Made by a program: the position numbers and the translations under genes
Part shown: in pieces, positions 17,839 to 24,677 of the stretch
Position numbering within the stretch: the first letter of the stretch is position 1
Layout of the letters: each line of letters begins with the position of its first letter
Source of the DNA: a virus
Virus record (IMG/VR): IMGVR_UViG_3300007960_000035
Location: 1 to 49,893 of that record
Strand: one strand, 5' to 3'
Length of the DNA stretch: 49,893 nucleotides
Notes under the pieces: generated by a model
The model's input: only the letters and a program-made list of their open reading frames with translations
Databases searched by the model: none
What the model was told of the DNA's origin: nothing

Positions 17839-18028
17839 GGTGCTCCTTGAGCCGCCTCGTCAGGTCGGCGCCGGCCGTCTGCCACCAGCAAGGCAGGATG
17901 GCGTGGATCGCTAGTAGGACGGCGGCAGCGCCGCAGAGCAGGGCACACCGCAGCGCGAACGCGGTGTGCTGACAGTAGGCCATGCCGTTCTCGGCGAGGT
18001 GCTGCCTGGCGGCGTCAAGCAGTGGCAT
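17828..18028 (-). CDS. Small membrane protein, 66 aa
   Basis: ATG at 18028 with GGAGCGGACAA upstream. One clear hydrophobic span (about residues 25-45, ALRCALLCGAAAVLLAIHAIL) followed by a short basic tail ending KEHLKT. Last gene of the minus-strand integration operon; overlaps the upstream gene by 14 bases. Function unknown. Confidence 0.7.
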   Translation of the reverse strand: MPLLDAARQHLAENGMAYCQHTAFALRCALLCGAAAVLLAIHAILPCWWQTAGADLTRRLKEHLKT

Positions 18029-18206
18029 TTGTCCGCTCCAGTAGACCACGCAGCGTGGCTGCTCGCTGTGCGTGCTGGTGGGCATCGGCCTCCATGGCCG
18101 CGGTCTCAATCGCGTCCCGCTCATCGTCAGTGAGACGCAGCCTGTCGATCTCGGCTTGGAGCCGGGCGATCTCGCTCTGGAATTCGACGGCCGTTGCGAG
18201 GTTCAC
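18015..18206 (-). CDS. Small coiled-coil protein, 63 aa
   Basis: GTG start at 18206 (VNLATAVEFQ). Almost entirely heptad-like helix (IARLQAEIDRLRLTDDERDAIE), so likely a small coiled-coil protein. Weak AGGAT ribosome-binding site. It lies downstream of the hairpin at 18271-18294, so it may be transcribed separately from the integrase part of the operon. Confidence 0.65.
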   Translation of the reverse strand: MNLATAVEFQSEIARLQAEIDRLRLTDDERDAIETAAMEADAHQHAQRAATLRGLLERTNATA

Positions 18207-18270
18207 TGTTACAAATCCTAGATGCTTTTGCGTTTTGGCACAGGTTTCGTAACGCCCTAATCATATGTGA

Positions 18271-18294
18271 AAAACCATCATTTCAGATGGTTTT
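18271..18294 (-). terminator. Candidate intrinsic terminator or operator hairpin
   Basis: AAAACCATC and GATGGTTTT form a perfect 9-bp stem with a 6-base loop; on the minus strand the 3' arm continues into a T run. It lies after the 55-codon gene at 18331 within an AT-rich gap (18207-18330) that holds no other gene. The symmetry would also allow it to act on the plus strand or as a protein-binding site. Confidence 0.5.
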
Positions 18295-18330
18295 CCGATA
18301 TGGGCTGGGAGTCACTTACGGTGTGTGGCG

Positions 18331-18498
18331 TCAGTTGAGCCAACTCCAGGCGCGAACCGCGAACGCTTCAACCTTCGGCAGCCCGTCGATGAAGACGTAG
18401 CACGCTATCGCCCACAGCATGGCTCGATCGTGTCGCGTCATGCTTTCCGTTCCAGCGACTGTAGGCACTCGTTCGAGAAGTGCGGCCAACTCACGCAT
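18331..18498 (-). CDS. Small protein, 55 aa
   Basis: Minus-strand frame from ATG 18498 to TGA 18331, starting MRELAALLERVPTVAG and ending EAFAVRAWSWLN. A GGAG lies 8 bases upstream of the ATG. The region 18331-18531 would otherwise be an unexplained gap inside a compact operon. The C-terminal half is hydrophobic and aromatic (LWAIACYVFIDGL) and could be a membrane-associated helix. Function unknown. Confidence 0.6.
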   Translation of the reverse strand: MRELAALLERVPTVAGTESMTRHDRAMLWAIACYVFIDGLPKVEAFAVRAWSWLN

Positions 18499-18531
18499 CG
18501 ACTGGCTCCGCCTACGGTGCGTGCGGACGGT

Positions 18532-18774
18532 TCACCCAAGCCCCGTCGTTGGCGGCACCAGCGGCACCTGGCCGCCTCCGTATCCAACTGCCTTGATGTG
18601 AGCCTTGGCTTTTTCCATGTCGCCGCCAAACTCCAGCCAAGCGAACACGTCAAACGGACTAAGCCACTCGCCGACCGGCAGTCCGCAGCCTTCACTGAAG
18701 CACCACGCGAAATTTCCTTCGGTCACCACATCTGCGTCTTCGGGCTTTTCCGGGGTGTGCGTTGGCTTTTCCAT
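18532..18774 (-). CDS. Small protein with CHC2-zinc-finger-like segment, 80 aa
   Basis: Starts MEKPTHTPEKPEDADVV. The segment FAWCFSEGCG followed by SPFDVFAWLEFGGDMEKA is like the second half of primase-type CHC2 zinc fingers, where Cys-x(n)-Cys precedes a D-x-x-x-F helix. It has no polymerase domain, so it may be a stand-alone remnant or small nucleic-acid-binding protein. Moderate to low certainty on the family. Confidence 0.7.
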   Translation of the reverse strand: MEKPTHTPEKPEDADVVTEGNFAWCFSEGCGLPVGEWLSPFDVFAWLEFGGDMEKAKAHIKAVGYGGGQVPLVPPTTGLG

Positions 18775-18797
18775 GGCGTTACCTAGTGCGTGTGCTG

Positions 18798-18998
18798 TCA
18801 GTTCGGCGTCGGCTCGGTCTGCTGCACGCACGCCAGCAAGTCCCGCAGCCAATCGACATCCCGCATCGTCAGGGAGTATGCCACTCCGCCGTCTGCAAAT
18901 TTGTAGTCCTGCTCGGCGTGCTTCCCTACCCGCCTGATGGCGTGCTTCAGGGCACCAGCGAGAAAGTACTGCTCGTCTTCGTCTAGCGTGATCTGCAT
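18798..18998 (-). CDS. Small acidic/helical protein, 66 aa
   Basis: ATG 18998 with GGAGGTGA at ideal spacing. Begins MQITLDEDEQYFLAGALKHAI. Pattern LDxDE..FL..AL..A is often seen in small phage proteins of early operons, but no function is known. It overlaps the DUF551 gene by one base. Confidence 0.75.
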   Translation of the reverse strand: MQITLDEDEQYFLAGALKHAIRRVGKHAEQDYKFADGGVAYSLTMRDVDWLRDLLACVQQTEPTPN

Positions 18999-19240
18999 TA
19001 CTTCACCTCCGGCGGCTCGGGAAGCGGCATCCAGTGGGTCACGTTCGGGAAGAGCCACTCACCGCCGTAGTTGCAAAACCACGCCTCCCCGTCAAACGAG
19101 GCGACGTGGTTCCCGTCCATGGCTGTATGAACGAGAACGAGGGCGTCCTTTTCAGGCATCCTCTCGATCACCGGAATCCAGCGTTGCGCCTGCTCCTGCA
19201 ACTCTTCGATCTCGGCGTGCGTCCGCGTTCTGTCCGTCAC
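18998..19240 (-). CDS. DUF551 domain protein, 80 aa
   Basis: The core RWIPVIERMPEKDALVLVHT and the ending VTHWMPLPEPP match DUF551, a family of small proteins frequent in phages and prophages. GTG 19240 overlaps the integrase stop (GTGA), so translation is coupled to the integrase. Biochemical role unknown. Confidence 0.85.
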   Translation of the reverse strand: MTDRTRTHAEIEELQEQAQRWIPVIERMPEKDALVLVHTAMDGNHVASFDGEAWFCNYGGEWLFPNVTHWMPLPEPPEVK

Positions 19241-20094
19241 GACACCCTCGGGATCATCTCCGGCGCCGCCTGCGGCTTCACAATCCGCGGGTCGAGATAC
19301 TTCCTCGTCGTCGCCGGGTCGGAGTGATCGAGCAGCCGCTGCGCCGACCCGCCGGCGGCCTCGAAGAAGGACGCCGTCGTCCGTCGAATGCGGTGGAACT
19401 TGTCCCGACGGCCGTGCGGCAGGCCGGCACGTCGAAGGATGATGCCCAGGCGGCCCCAGAGGTACGACCGTGTGTTCGGCCACGGGAAGACAAATTCCTC
19501 TGGCCCGCGGCCAAGCCGGATCGCTTGAAGCGCATTCCGCGTGTCCTCGCCGATCTCGCGGATCACGTCGCGACGGCCGCCCTTGCGTGTCTCGGCCACG
19601 AAGAGAACGTGCGTGTCGCTGACGTCGCACCACTTCAGCGACATCAACGCCGTCACCCGCTCCGCGGTGTCGTAGGCGAGCAGCACCAGCGCCCGCCAGT
19701 AGGAGGCACCGGGAATTCCGGCGATCGTCGTCTTCTCCTTGCCGGCGGCCTCGAGGAGTCGCCGCATGTCCTCGACGAACCACGCCTGCGGAACCCTCTC
19801 TGGGATTCGCACAGGCGGGTACTGAGGCCACGTCGAGCACAGGCCACGTCTCGAGGAAAACTCGTGGATGGCCCGCAACTGGGCACGGTCTTTGGCCGCC
19901 GTCGCCACCGCCCTCTCGCGGCAACGGGCGGCCAGAAACCGTGCCACCGTCAACTCGTCGAGGTCGTCGAGCGTGGGCTCTCTGCCCAAGTGTCTCGCCA
20001 ACGCCTTGATCGTGATGGAGTAGTTTTCCACGCTGCGGTCAGACAGCGAACGCAGGGGGGCGTACAGGTCTTTCAGGATGTCATTCAAAAGCAT
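19237..20094 (-). CDS. int: Tyrosine recombinase (phage integrase), 285 aa
   Basis: Core-binding N-terminal half, then a catalytic domain with the complete residue set: R146 (AERVTAL), K171 (TRKGG), H234 and R237 (HRIR), H257 (LLDHSD) and nucleophile Y266 (RKYLDP). It would integrate and excise the phage genome. ATG 20094 has GAGGGTGA upstream; an alternative ATG at 20133, abutting the previous stop, would add 13 residues but has no ribosome-binding site. The Shine-Dalgarno lies in a hairpin (see 20099-20116). Presence implies a temperate life style. Confidence 0.93.
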   Translation of the reverse strand: MLLNDILKDLYAPLRSLSDRSVENYSITIKALARHLGREPTLDDLDELTVARFLAARCRERAVATAAKDRAQLRAIHEFSSRRGLCSTWPQYPPVRIPERVPQAWFVEDMRRLLEAAGKEKTTIAGIPGASYWRALVLLAYDTAERVTALMSLKWCDVSDTHVLFVAETRKGGRRDVIREIGEDTRNALQAIRLGRGPEEFVFPWPNTRSYLWGRLGIILRRAGLPHGRRDKFHRIRRTTASFFEAAGGSAQRLLDHSDPATTRKYLDPRIVKPQAAPEMIPRVS

Positions 20095-20098
20095 GGCT

Positions 20099-20116
20099 TC
20101 ACCCTCATGCGAGAGG
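20099..20116 (-). promoter_or_regulatory. Hairpin sequestering the integrase Shine-Dalgarno
   Basis: On the minus strand ACCCTC-TCGCAT-GAGGGT forms a 6-bp stem with a 6-base loop, and the GAGGGT arm is the ribosome-binding site 6 bases before the integrase ATG. A second inverted repeat (CTTGC/GCAAG) lies just upstream at 20128-20143. Suggests translational control of integrase; inference from sequence only. Confidence 0.5.
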
Positions 20117-20133
20117 GTATTGCTGGCTTGCAT

Positions 20134-20346
20134 TCACGCAAGGGCGTGTAGTCTAGGAAGTGGAAAGACGTCGATCTCCTCGATCCGGCAATGCGGATGC
20201 TTCGTCATGTTCGCCGCAGCCCATATCAACCGAACTCGGGCTTTCGCCGTGTCGGCAGAATCAGCAAAAACGGAAAACTCATCGGCATCGAAAATGTCGC
20301 CGTCGGTCCAGGTGACGACGGCCAGCCATCGCTTTTCTGCGGGCAT
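20134..20346 (-). CDS. Hypothetical protein, 70 aa
   Basis: First gene of the minus-strand integration operon; ATG 20346 with AAGGAG at good spacing. Begins MPAEKRWLAVVTWTDGD; the pattern of short beta strands followed by a helix (SADTAKARVRLIWAA) looks like a small alpha/beta protein. No family recognised. Its stop is directly next to the alternative integrase ATG. Confidence 0.72.
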   Translation of the reverse strand: MPAEKRWLAVVTWTDGDIFDADEFSVFADSADTAKARVRLIWAAANMTKHPHCRIEEIDVFPLPRLHALA

Positions 20347-20384
20347 GATTGGCTCCTTCCGATCTGCTTGCCGCCTAACAGTCG

Positions 20385-20413
20385 ACAGTAGCCGCCTCCA
20401 GTCAACAAGTCAA
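20385..20413 (-). promoter_or_regulatory. Candidate sigma70-type promoter of the integration operon
   Basis: TTGACT (20408-20413) and TACTGT (20385-20390) are separated by 17 bases on the minus strand; a second TTGACT lies 8 bases further on. Transcription would start near 20378, about 32 bases before the ATG at 20346. The -10 is a weak match. The 177-base gap 20347-20523 separates divergent operons and is where operators would be expected. Confidence 0.4.
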
Positions 20414-20523
20414 TCCCACCAAATTCGCCGCTGGAAACGGCGGCGTCTCCGGTGGAGAATCCATCGACAGGGCGAGGCGGACACGCCCGTGGACGACGGA
20501 CTCCGACTGGGGGAGGAAACAAC

Positions 20524-21096
20524 GTGGCGAGGACTGTAGCGAGGCAGCGCGACATCGTCAACATGGCGCTGGGCGCCACTGAGGCGGCGGCGGTCATGGG
20601 GGTTCACTGGAGCGTGCCGCCCAGGATGGCAGACCGCGGCTGGATCGCCGCAAGGACGCTCGAGACGACCGAGGGTCAAGAGAGGCGTGTCCAGGTCTAC
20701 GACGGACTGGAGTGCCAGACGAACTGGGAGGAGTACGACCGCAAGGTCGTCGAGCGCGGCGGCATGAACGACCGCCGGCCGCGGGCGTGGGTCCACACCC
20801 GTGACCCGATTCTGACGGTGCTCGCCAGGGTTCCACAGGAACTGCGAATCCCGTTCGACGATGCCATCAGCGCCTACGAGGCATCGGAGATTCTGCGCGT
20901 CCATCCCTCCTTCGTGCCGAGGCTCGCGAAGGCCGGGCACATCGTCGGCAGGGAACTCGCCGGCCGCGACCGCACCAAGCGGCCGCATCGGCCCAGTTGG
21001 ATTTTCTCGCGGGCGTCGTGCGTGCGAAACCTCCAGCTCGTGCGTTCGTTGCAGGCCGAAGGCGACAAAGCCGGACGGCCGCGGAATTTGTCTTGA
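20524..21096 (+). CDS. Hypothetical DNA-binding-like protein, 190 aa
   Basis: GTG 20524 with GGGGGAGGAAACAAC upstream. First gene of the rightward replication operon. Two similar helix-turn-helix-like stretches are visible: TEAAAVMGVHWSVPPRMADRGWIA near residue 20 and YEASEILRVHPSFVPRLAKAGHIVGREL near residue 120, each followed by a charged region. Could be a transcription regulator or an origin-binding protein. No family assigned. Confidence 0.75.
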   Translation: MARTVARQRDIVNMALGATEAAAVMGVHWSVPPRMADRGWIAARTLETTEGQERRVQVYDGLECQTNWEEYDRKVVERGGMNDRRPRAWVHTRDPILTVLARVPQELRIPFDDAISAYEASEILRVHPSFVPRLAKAGHIVGRELAGRDRTKRPHRPSWIFSRASCVRNLQLVRSLQAEGDKAGRPRNLS

Positions 21097-21122
21097 CGAG
21101 CGACCTAGCCTCCGCCTACGAT
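21093..21122 (+). promoter_or_regulatory. Candidate promoter before the SNF2-like helicase gene
   Basis: TTGACG (21093-21098) and TACGAT (21117-21122) with an 18-base spacer; predicted start near 21129, just before the AAGGAGG ribosome-binding site at 21134. It overlaps the end of the upstream gene. Moderate match to sigma70 consensus. Confidence 0.4.
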
Positions 21123-21144
21123 GCCGCCCGCCAAGGAGGACGGC

Positions 21145-22542
21145 ATGGAAGGCTTGTGGCGACATCAGGTCGAGGCGATCGAGTGGGCGCGGGAGCGGCG
21201 CTCGATCCTCCTGCACCACGAAATGGGCTGCGGGAAGACCAGGACAGCCATCGAGATTCTCAAGGAACTCTTGGCCTCTCAGGAGGCAGGCAAGCCGTTC
21301 CGCGTGCTCGTCTGCTGCCCGAAGGCGGTGATCGCCGCGTGGCTCAAGCAGGCGAGCCTCTGGTGGCCCGAGGCCCGCGTCTGCGCGTTGACCAAGGGCA
21401 CCGCGAAGGCGAAGAGCAAGCAGGTCGCCGCGGCTCTGGCCGACCTCTCGCCCCTGCTGATCGTCGTCAACTACGAGACCGCCTGGCGTGCTGAACTCCT
21501 AGAGAAGACATCGTGGTCGGCGGTCGTCTGGGACGAGGTGCATCGACTCAAGAGCCCCAGTGGAGCGGCGAGCCGCTGGGCGGCCAGGGTCTGCAAGAAA
21601 AACCCCACGGCCAAGCGGGTCGGGCTCTCTGGCACGATGGTGCCGCAGGTTCCTCTGGACATTTACGGAATATATCGCAGCGTCGAGGCTCCTGAGTGCC
21701 AGACATTCGGGCAGTCGTACACCCTCTTCAAGGCCAATCACGCCATCTGCCCGCCGGGGCAGCACTTCGTCGTCGCATGGAAGAACCTTGAGCAACTGCA
21801 CCAGAAGATCGCCGCGACGACGCATCGGGTGAAGAGCGCCGACGTCCTCGATCTGCCGCCGATCCGCTTCTTCGACGTGCCGTGCGACCTCTCGTCGCAG
21901 GAGGCCCGCGTCTACAAGGAGATCGAACGCGAGTTCTGCGCCGTGGTCGAGGAAGGCACCGTGACGCCGGCCAACGCGCTGGTGCAACTATTGAGGATGC
22001 AACAGATATGCGGAGGCAGCGTCACATTCGACGGCGACCAGACGGCCCGCCAAATCGTCGAGCACCCCGCCAAGGCGGAGGTGCTGGCCGATATGCTGGA
22101 GGATTCCCCCGCGGACGAGCCATGGGTGATCTTCTGCCGCTTCAAGAGCGACATCGCCGCCGCACGCAAAGTCTGCGAGACGCTCTCGCGGAAGTACGGA
22201 GAACTCAGCGGAGCGAGGAACGATCTGGCCGCTTGGCAACAAGCGGAGACAACAGTCTTGATCACGCAGATTCAGAGTGGCGGAATCGGCGTCGACCTGA
22301 CCCGATCACGCTACTGCTGCTTCTACTCGCTGGGCTACTCGCTCTCCGACTACCTCCAGGCCGTGGCGCGTCTGCACCGGCCGGGGCAGAGTCACGAGAC
22401 GTCGATCTGGCACCTCGTGGCGACGATTGACGGCCGCTCCACCGTGGACGGCCGCGTGTATCAGGCACTTCGTGAAAGACGGGAGGTCGTGGATGTCATC
22501 GTCGACGGATACGCAGCCGGCATTGCAAGCGGCGCTCGCTGA
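21145..22542 (+). CDS. SNF2-family DEAD-like helicase, 465 aa
   Basis: ATG 21145 follows AAGGAGGACGGC. Motif I HHEMGCGKTRTA, motif II VVWDEVHRLKSP (DEVH), motif III GLSGTM, and the C-terminal motifs V and VI ITQIQSGGIGVDL and QAVARLHRPGQ are all present, so both RecA-like lobes are complete. Phage SNF2-type helicases act in replication or recombination. It is somewhat short, consistent with a minimal phage form. The downstream coiled-coil gene overlaps by 50 bases. Confidence 0.94.
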   Translation: MEGLWRHQVEAIEWARERRSILLHHEMGCGKTRTAIEILKELLASQEAGKPFRVLVCCPKAVIAAWLKQASLWWPEARVCALTKGTAKAKSKQVAAALADLSPLLIVVNYETAWRAELLEKTSWSAVVWDEVHRLKSPSGAASRWAARVCKKNPTAKRVGLSGTMVPQVPLDIYGIYRSVEAPECQTFGQSYTLFKANHAICPPGQHFVVAWKNLEQLHQKIAATTHRVKSADVLDLPPIRFFDVPCDLSSQEARVYKEIEREFCAVVEEGTVTPANALVQLLRMQQICGGSVTFDGDQTARQIVEHPAKAEVLADMLEDSPADEPWVIFCRFKSDIAAARKVCETLSRKYGELSGARNDLAAWQQAETTVLITQIQSGGIGVDLTRSRYCCFYSLGYSLSDYLQAVARLHRPGQSHETSIWHLVATIDGRSTVDGRVYQALRERREVVDVIVDGYAAGIASGAR

Positions 22543-22933
22543 GATCGCCGAGATCGATCGGCAGGTCGCAGAACTGGATGACAAGTCTGACGAACTGAAG
22601 AAACGCCGCGCTCAACTCGAGGAGATCGCCCTCGAGGAGATCGCGACGCAGCGCCTCGACGGAGTCAAGGCGGCAGGGAGGAGTTGGCGAGTCGAGTGGT
22701 CTCACTCGTTCTCGGCGCCGGAGGCGCGAAAGGAGGCGGTGATGGAGGCCGCCCGACGTGCGGGACTGCTGGACAAGGTCACGCAGGTGAACACGGCACG
22801 CCTCAAGGCGTTGCTGACGGAGAAAGCCAAGGAGGCGGGGACGGACCCCCGCCGGCTTTTTTCGGACGGGACGGAGTTCGAGGGGTTGGTCGGCGAGTAC
22901 GTCCGGCCGGTCCTGCGTCATCGGGCGGTCTGA
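22493..22933 (+). CDS. Coiled-coil protein, 146 aa
   Basis: ATG 22493 has GGGAGG 6 bases upstream although it lies inside the helicase gene. Residues 10-50 form a strong coiled coil (EIDRQVAELDDKSDELKKRR), followed by VKAAGRSWRVEWSHSF and an alpha-helical C-terminus. Proteins of this layout are frequent between phage SNF2 helicases and SSB-like genes; host-nuclease inhibitor Gam-like proteins share the coiled-coil start, but no firm match is visible. Confidence 0.8.
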   Translation: MSSSTDTQPALQAALAEIAEIDRQVAELDDKSDELKKRRAQLEEIALEEIATQRLDGVKAAGRSWRVEWSHSFSAPEARKEAVMEAARRAGLLDKVTQVNTARLKALLTEKAKEAGTDPRRLFSDGTEFEGLVGEYVRPVLRHRAV

Positions 22934-22982
22934 TGGCGCGAAGGTTTCTGGTTTCTAGGCGACTATTGAGGAGAACGTGAAC

Positions 22983-23759
22983 ATGACGACTGAGATTTCC
23001 ACCAACGTGCTCGACTACCCGGCCCTGCGGTCGGATAGCCGGCAGATCAGGATCATCGAGGCGAACCTCGATGGCGAGCCGATGCGGGAGACGGACCTCG
23101 TCCGGGTCAAGACGCCTCTGGGCGGCGCGACCTCGTGGACCGTCGACATCAACGGCAACCAGACGCAGACCGACGAGATCGTCGGCCTCTGCGTCGGGAT
23201 CGCGAAGCGCGGTGTGCTCTGGCCCAGCGATGACCCGACCGAGCAGCGGCCGGTCGTCGTGACGCACGACCTCATGGTCGGCTACCGCGTCAGCGATGAC
23301 CTGGGGTCGATCGACCCGGCGGTGCTCGAGAAGTTTCGGATCGGCGACCGCAAGTACGACTGGGCGGCGCTCTCGAGCCCGACGGGTCCGTTCGGCTACG
23401 GCTCGGCCCGCGGTGGTGCCGGCAAGCGGGTGAAGGAGAGCCGCATCCTGGCGCTTCTTCGCGAGGGCGATGTCTGGCCGGTTCTGGTCAGCGTCGGGCC
23501 TGGGAGCCTGCGGGAGTTGCTGCCGTTTCTGAAGCGGCTGCCGAGTTTCCACTACGAGTGCGTGCTGGGGCTCAAACTCACCAAGGCCAAGGGCACCAAC
23601 GGACAGCCCTACAGCCAGATCGTGCCGCGGGTCGTCGGCACCATCAGCGAGGAGCAGGGCGAGGTGGCGCGGCGCGTCTACGCCGAGCCGCTGCGGCGGA
23701 TGTTCAACGAGCCGCCGGTCGGCGCCGTCGTCGTCGACAACAGCGACGACGACGAGTGA
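22983..23759 (+). CDS. Putative single-stranded-DNA-binding-like protein, 258 aa
   Basis: ATG 22983 with GAGGAGAAC upstream (GTG 22977 is the alternative). Soluble protein ending in an acidic tail (DNSDDDE), the hallmark of phage and bacterial SSBs that recruit partners. It lies between a helicase and a primase, which supports a replication role. The fold itself is not recognisable by eye, so SSB is an inference from tail and context. Confidence 0.75.
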   Translation: MTTEISTNVLDYPALRSDSRQIRIIEANLDGEPMRETDLVRVKTPLGGATSWTVDINGNQTQTDEIVGLCVGIAKRGVLWPSDDPTEQRPVVVTHDLMVGYRVSDDLGSIDPAVLEKFRIGDRKYDWAALSSPTGPFGYGSARGGAGKRVKESRILALLREGDVWPVLVSVGPGSLRELLPFLKRLPSFHYECVLGLKLTKAKGTNGQPYSQIVPRVVGTISEEQGEVARRVYAEPLRRMFNEPPVGAVVVDNSDDDE

Positions 23760-23904
23760 TCCAGACGCCGGGCCGGCGGCGCGCAAACCCGTCGTCTCGC
23801 GGACGGGCCGGCCGCCCAGCCGGCGGTGGCTTCGTAACCGACCGGAAGACCGCTGACGCTCCTCTGTGGCCCCTTTCCACCACACGACCAGCGGACGGGC
23901 CTTA

Positions 23905-23938
23905 CCCACCACCCCGATCAAGAGGTCGGGGTGGTGGG
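23905..23938 (+). terminator. Strong GC-rich hairpin (possible terminator or attenuator)
   Basis: CCCACCACCCCGA and TCGGGGTGGTGGG form a perfect 13-bp stem around an 8-base loop, in the 212-base gap 23760-23971. No U run follows, so it may need Rho or work as an RNA-stability element. The rest of the gap shows no open frame of interest. Confidence 0.5.
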
Positions 23939-23971
23939 GGGTTCGCGTCTTCAAGCAAACGAGGTCTCGTC

Positions 23972-24673
23972 GTGGGGGGCAAAAAAACAATCGTCGCTGG
24001 CGTCGAGTTCGCGAGCCTAAAGGGACTTGCCGGCTACTGCCGCGAGGTCATATCGGCCACGGCAGACGGCGAGTTCATTGAACGCGGCGACTTCATGCTC
24101 AACCTCATCCGGCAGCGCCACAGCACGCCTGACGAGAAGATTCTCCCTGGCCTCGAGGACGAAATCGTTGGGGTTCGGGTGCGGCACGAGTCCGCCAGGG
24201 CAATTCTCAGAAAGGCGTCCCGCAATCACACGTTTGTTGTCTACCGCGGCGGTCTGGAAATCTCGTTCTCGTGGGTTCAGTGCTGCACCGGATTCAGGAG
24301 CAAATCAAGTTGGCTCACGCGGTGTATGCGGGTGGCCGTTGACGCGGACATTCGGGCCTACAAGAGGCTGCGCTTTGCCGCGTCATCGTCGCTGACCAGC
24401 GACATCAGCGGGCAGCCGATCACATGGGGCACATGCCAAGTCGATCACGTCCATCCGCTGACGTTCGCGAAACTGCGGGACGACTTTCTGTCCGGCTGGC
24501 CGGCTCCGGCAGAGAGCATCCAACTCAAGCAGGACGACCTCGGCGGCTGGGTGCTGGCAGACGATGAATTTGAGAAGGCTTGGGTTCTGTATCACCAGTC
24601 GCACTGCCGGCTGCAATTGGCGACACCGGAAGAGAATCAGAGAAGTTGGAGAAACGATCAATCAAAGGAGTGA
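23972..24673 (+). CDS. DUF3223 (DCL-type) protein with HNH-like C-terminal half, 233 aa
   Basis: GTG 23972 with GAGG 7 bases upstream. Residues 10-120 match the DCL/DUF3223 layout: a D-F-M-L-N-L-I-R-x-R-H helix, an EDEIVGVRVRHES strand, and TFVVYRGGLEISFSWVQC. The C-terminal half has CQVDHVHPLTFAKL and HQSHCRLQLATPEENQ, an HNH-like pattern (DH..P, N) similar to proteins that pair DCL with a nuclease. It precedes the prim-pol gene by 4 bases. Confidence 0.8.
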   Translation: MGGKKTIVAGVEFASLKGLAGYCREVISATADGEFIERGDFMLNLIRQRHSTPDEKILPGLEDEIVGVRVRHESARAILRKASRNHTFVVYRGGLEISFSWVQCCTGFRSKSSWLTRCMRVAVDADIRAYKRLRFAASSSLTSDISGQPITWGTCQVDHVHPLTFAKLRDDFLSGWPAPAESIQLKQDDLGGWVLADDEFEKAWVLYHQSHCRLQLATPEENQRSWRNDQSKE

Positions 24674-24677
24674 TTTG

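Noticed and set aside
18234-18250. Sigma54-like TGGCAC element in the gap near 18240
   Set aside because: -12 element absent and no plus-strand gene downstream.
18937-20151. 404-codon plus-strand frame opposite the integrase
   Set aside because: The minus strand encodes a complete tyrosine recombinase and DUF551 protein.
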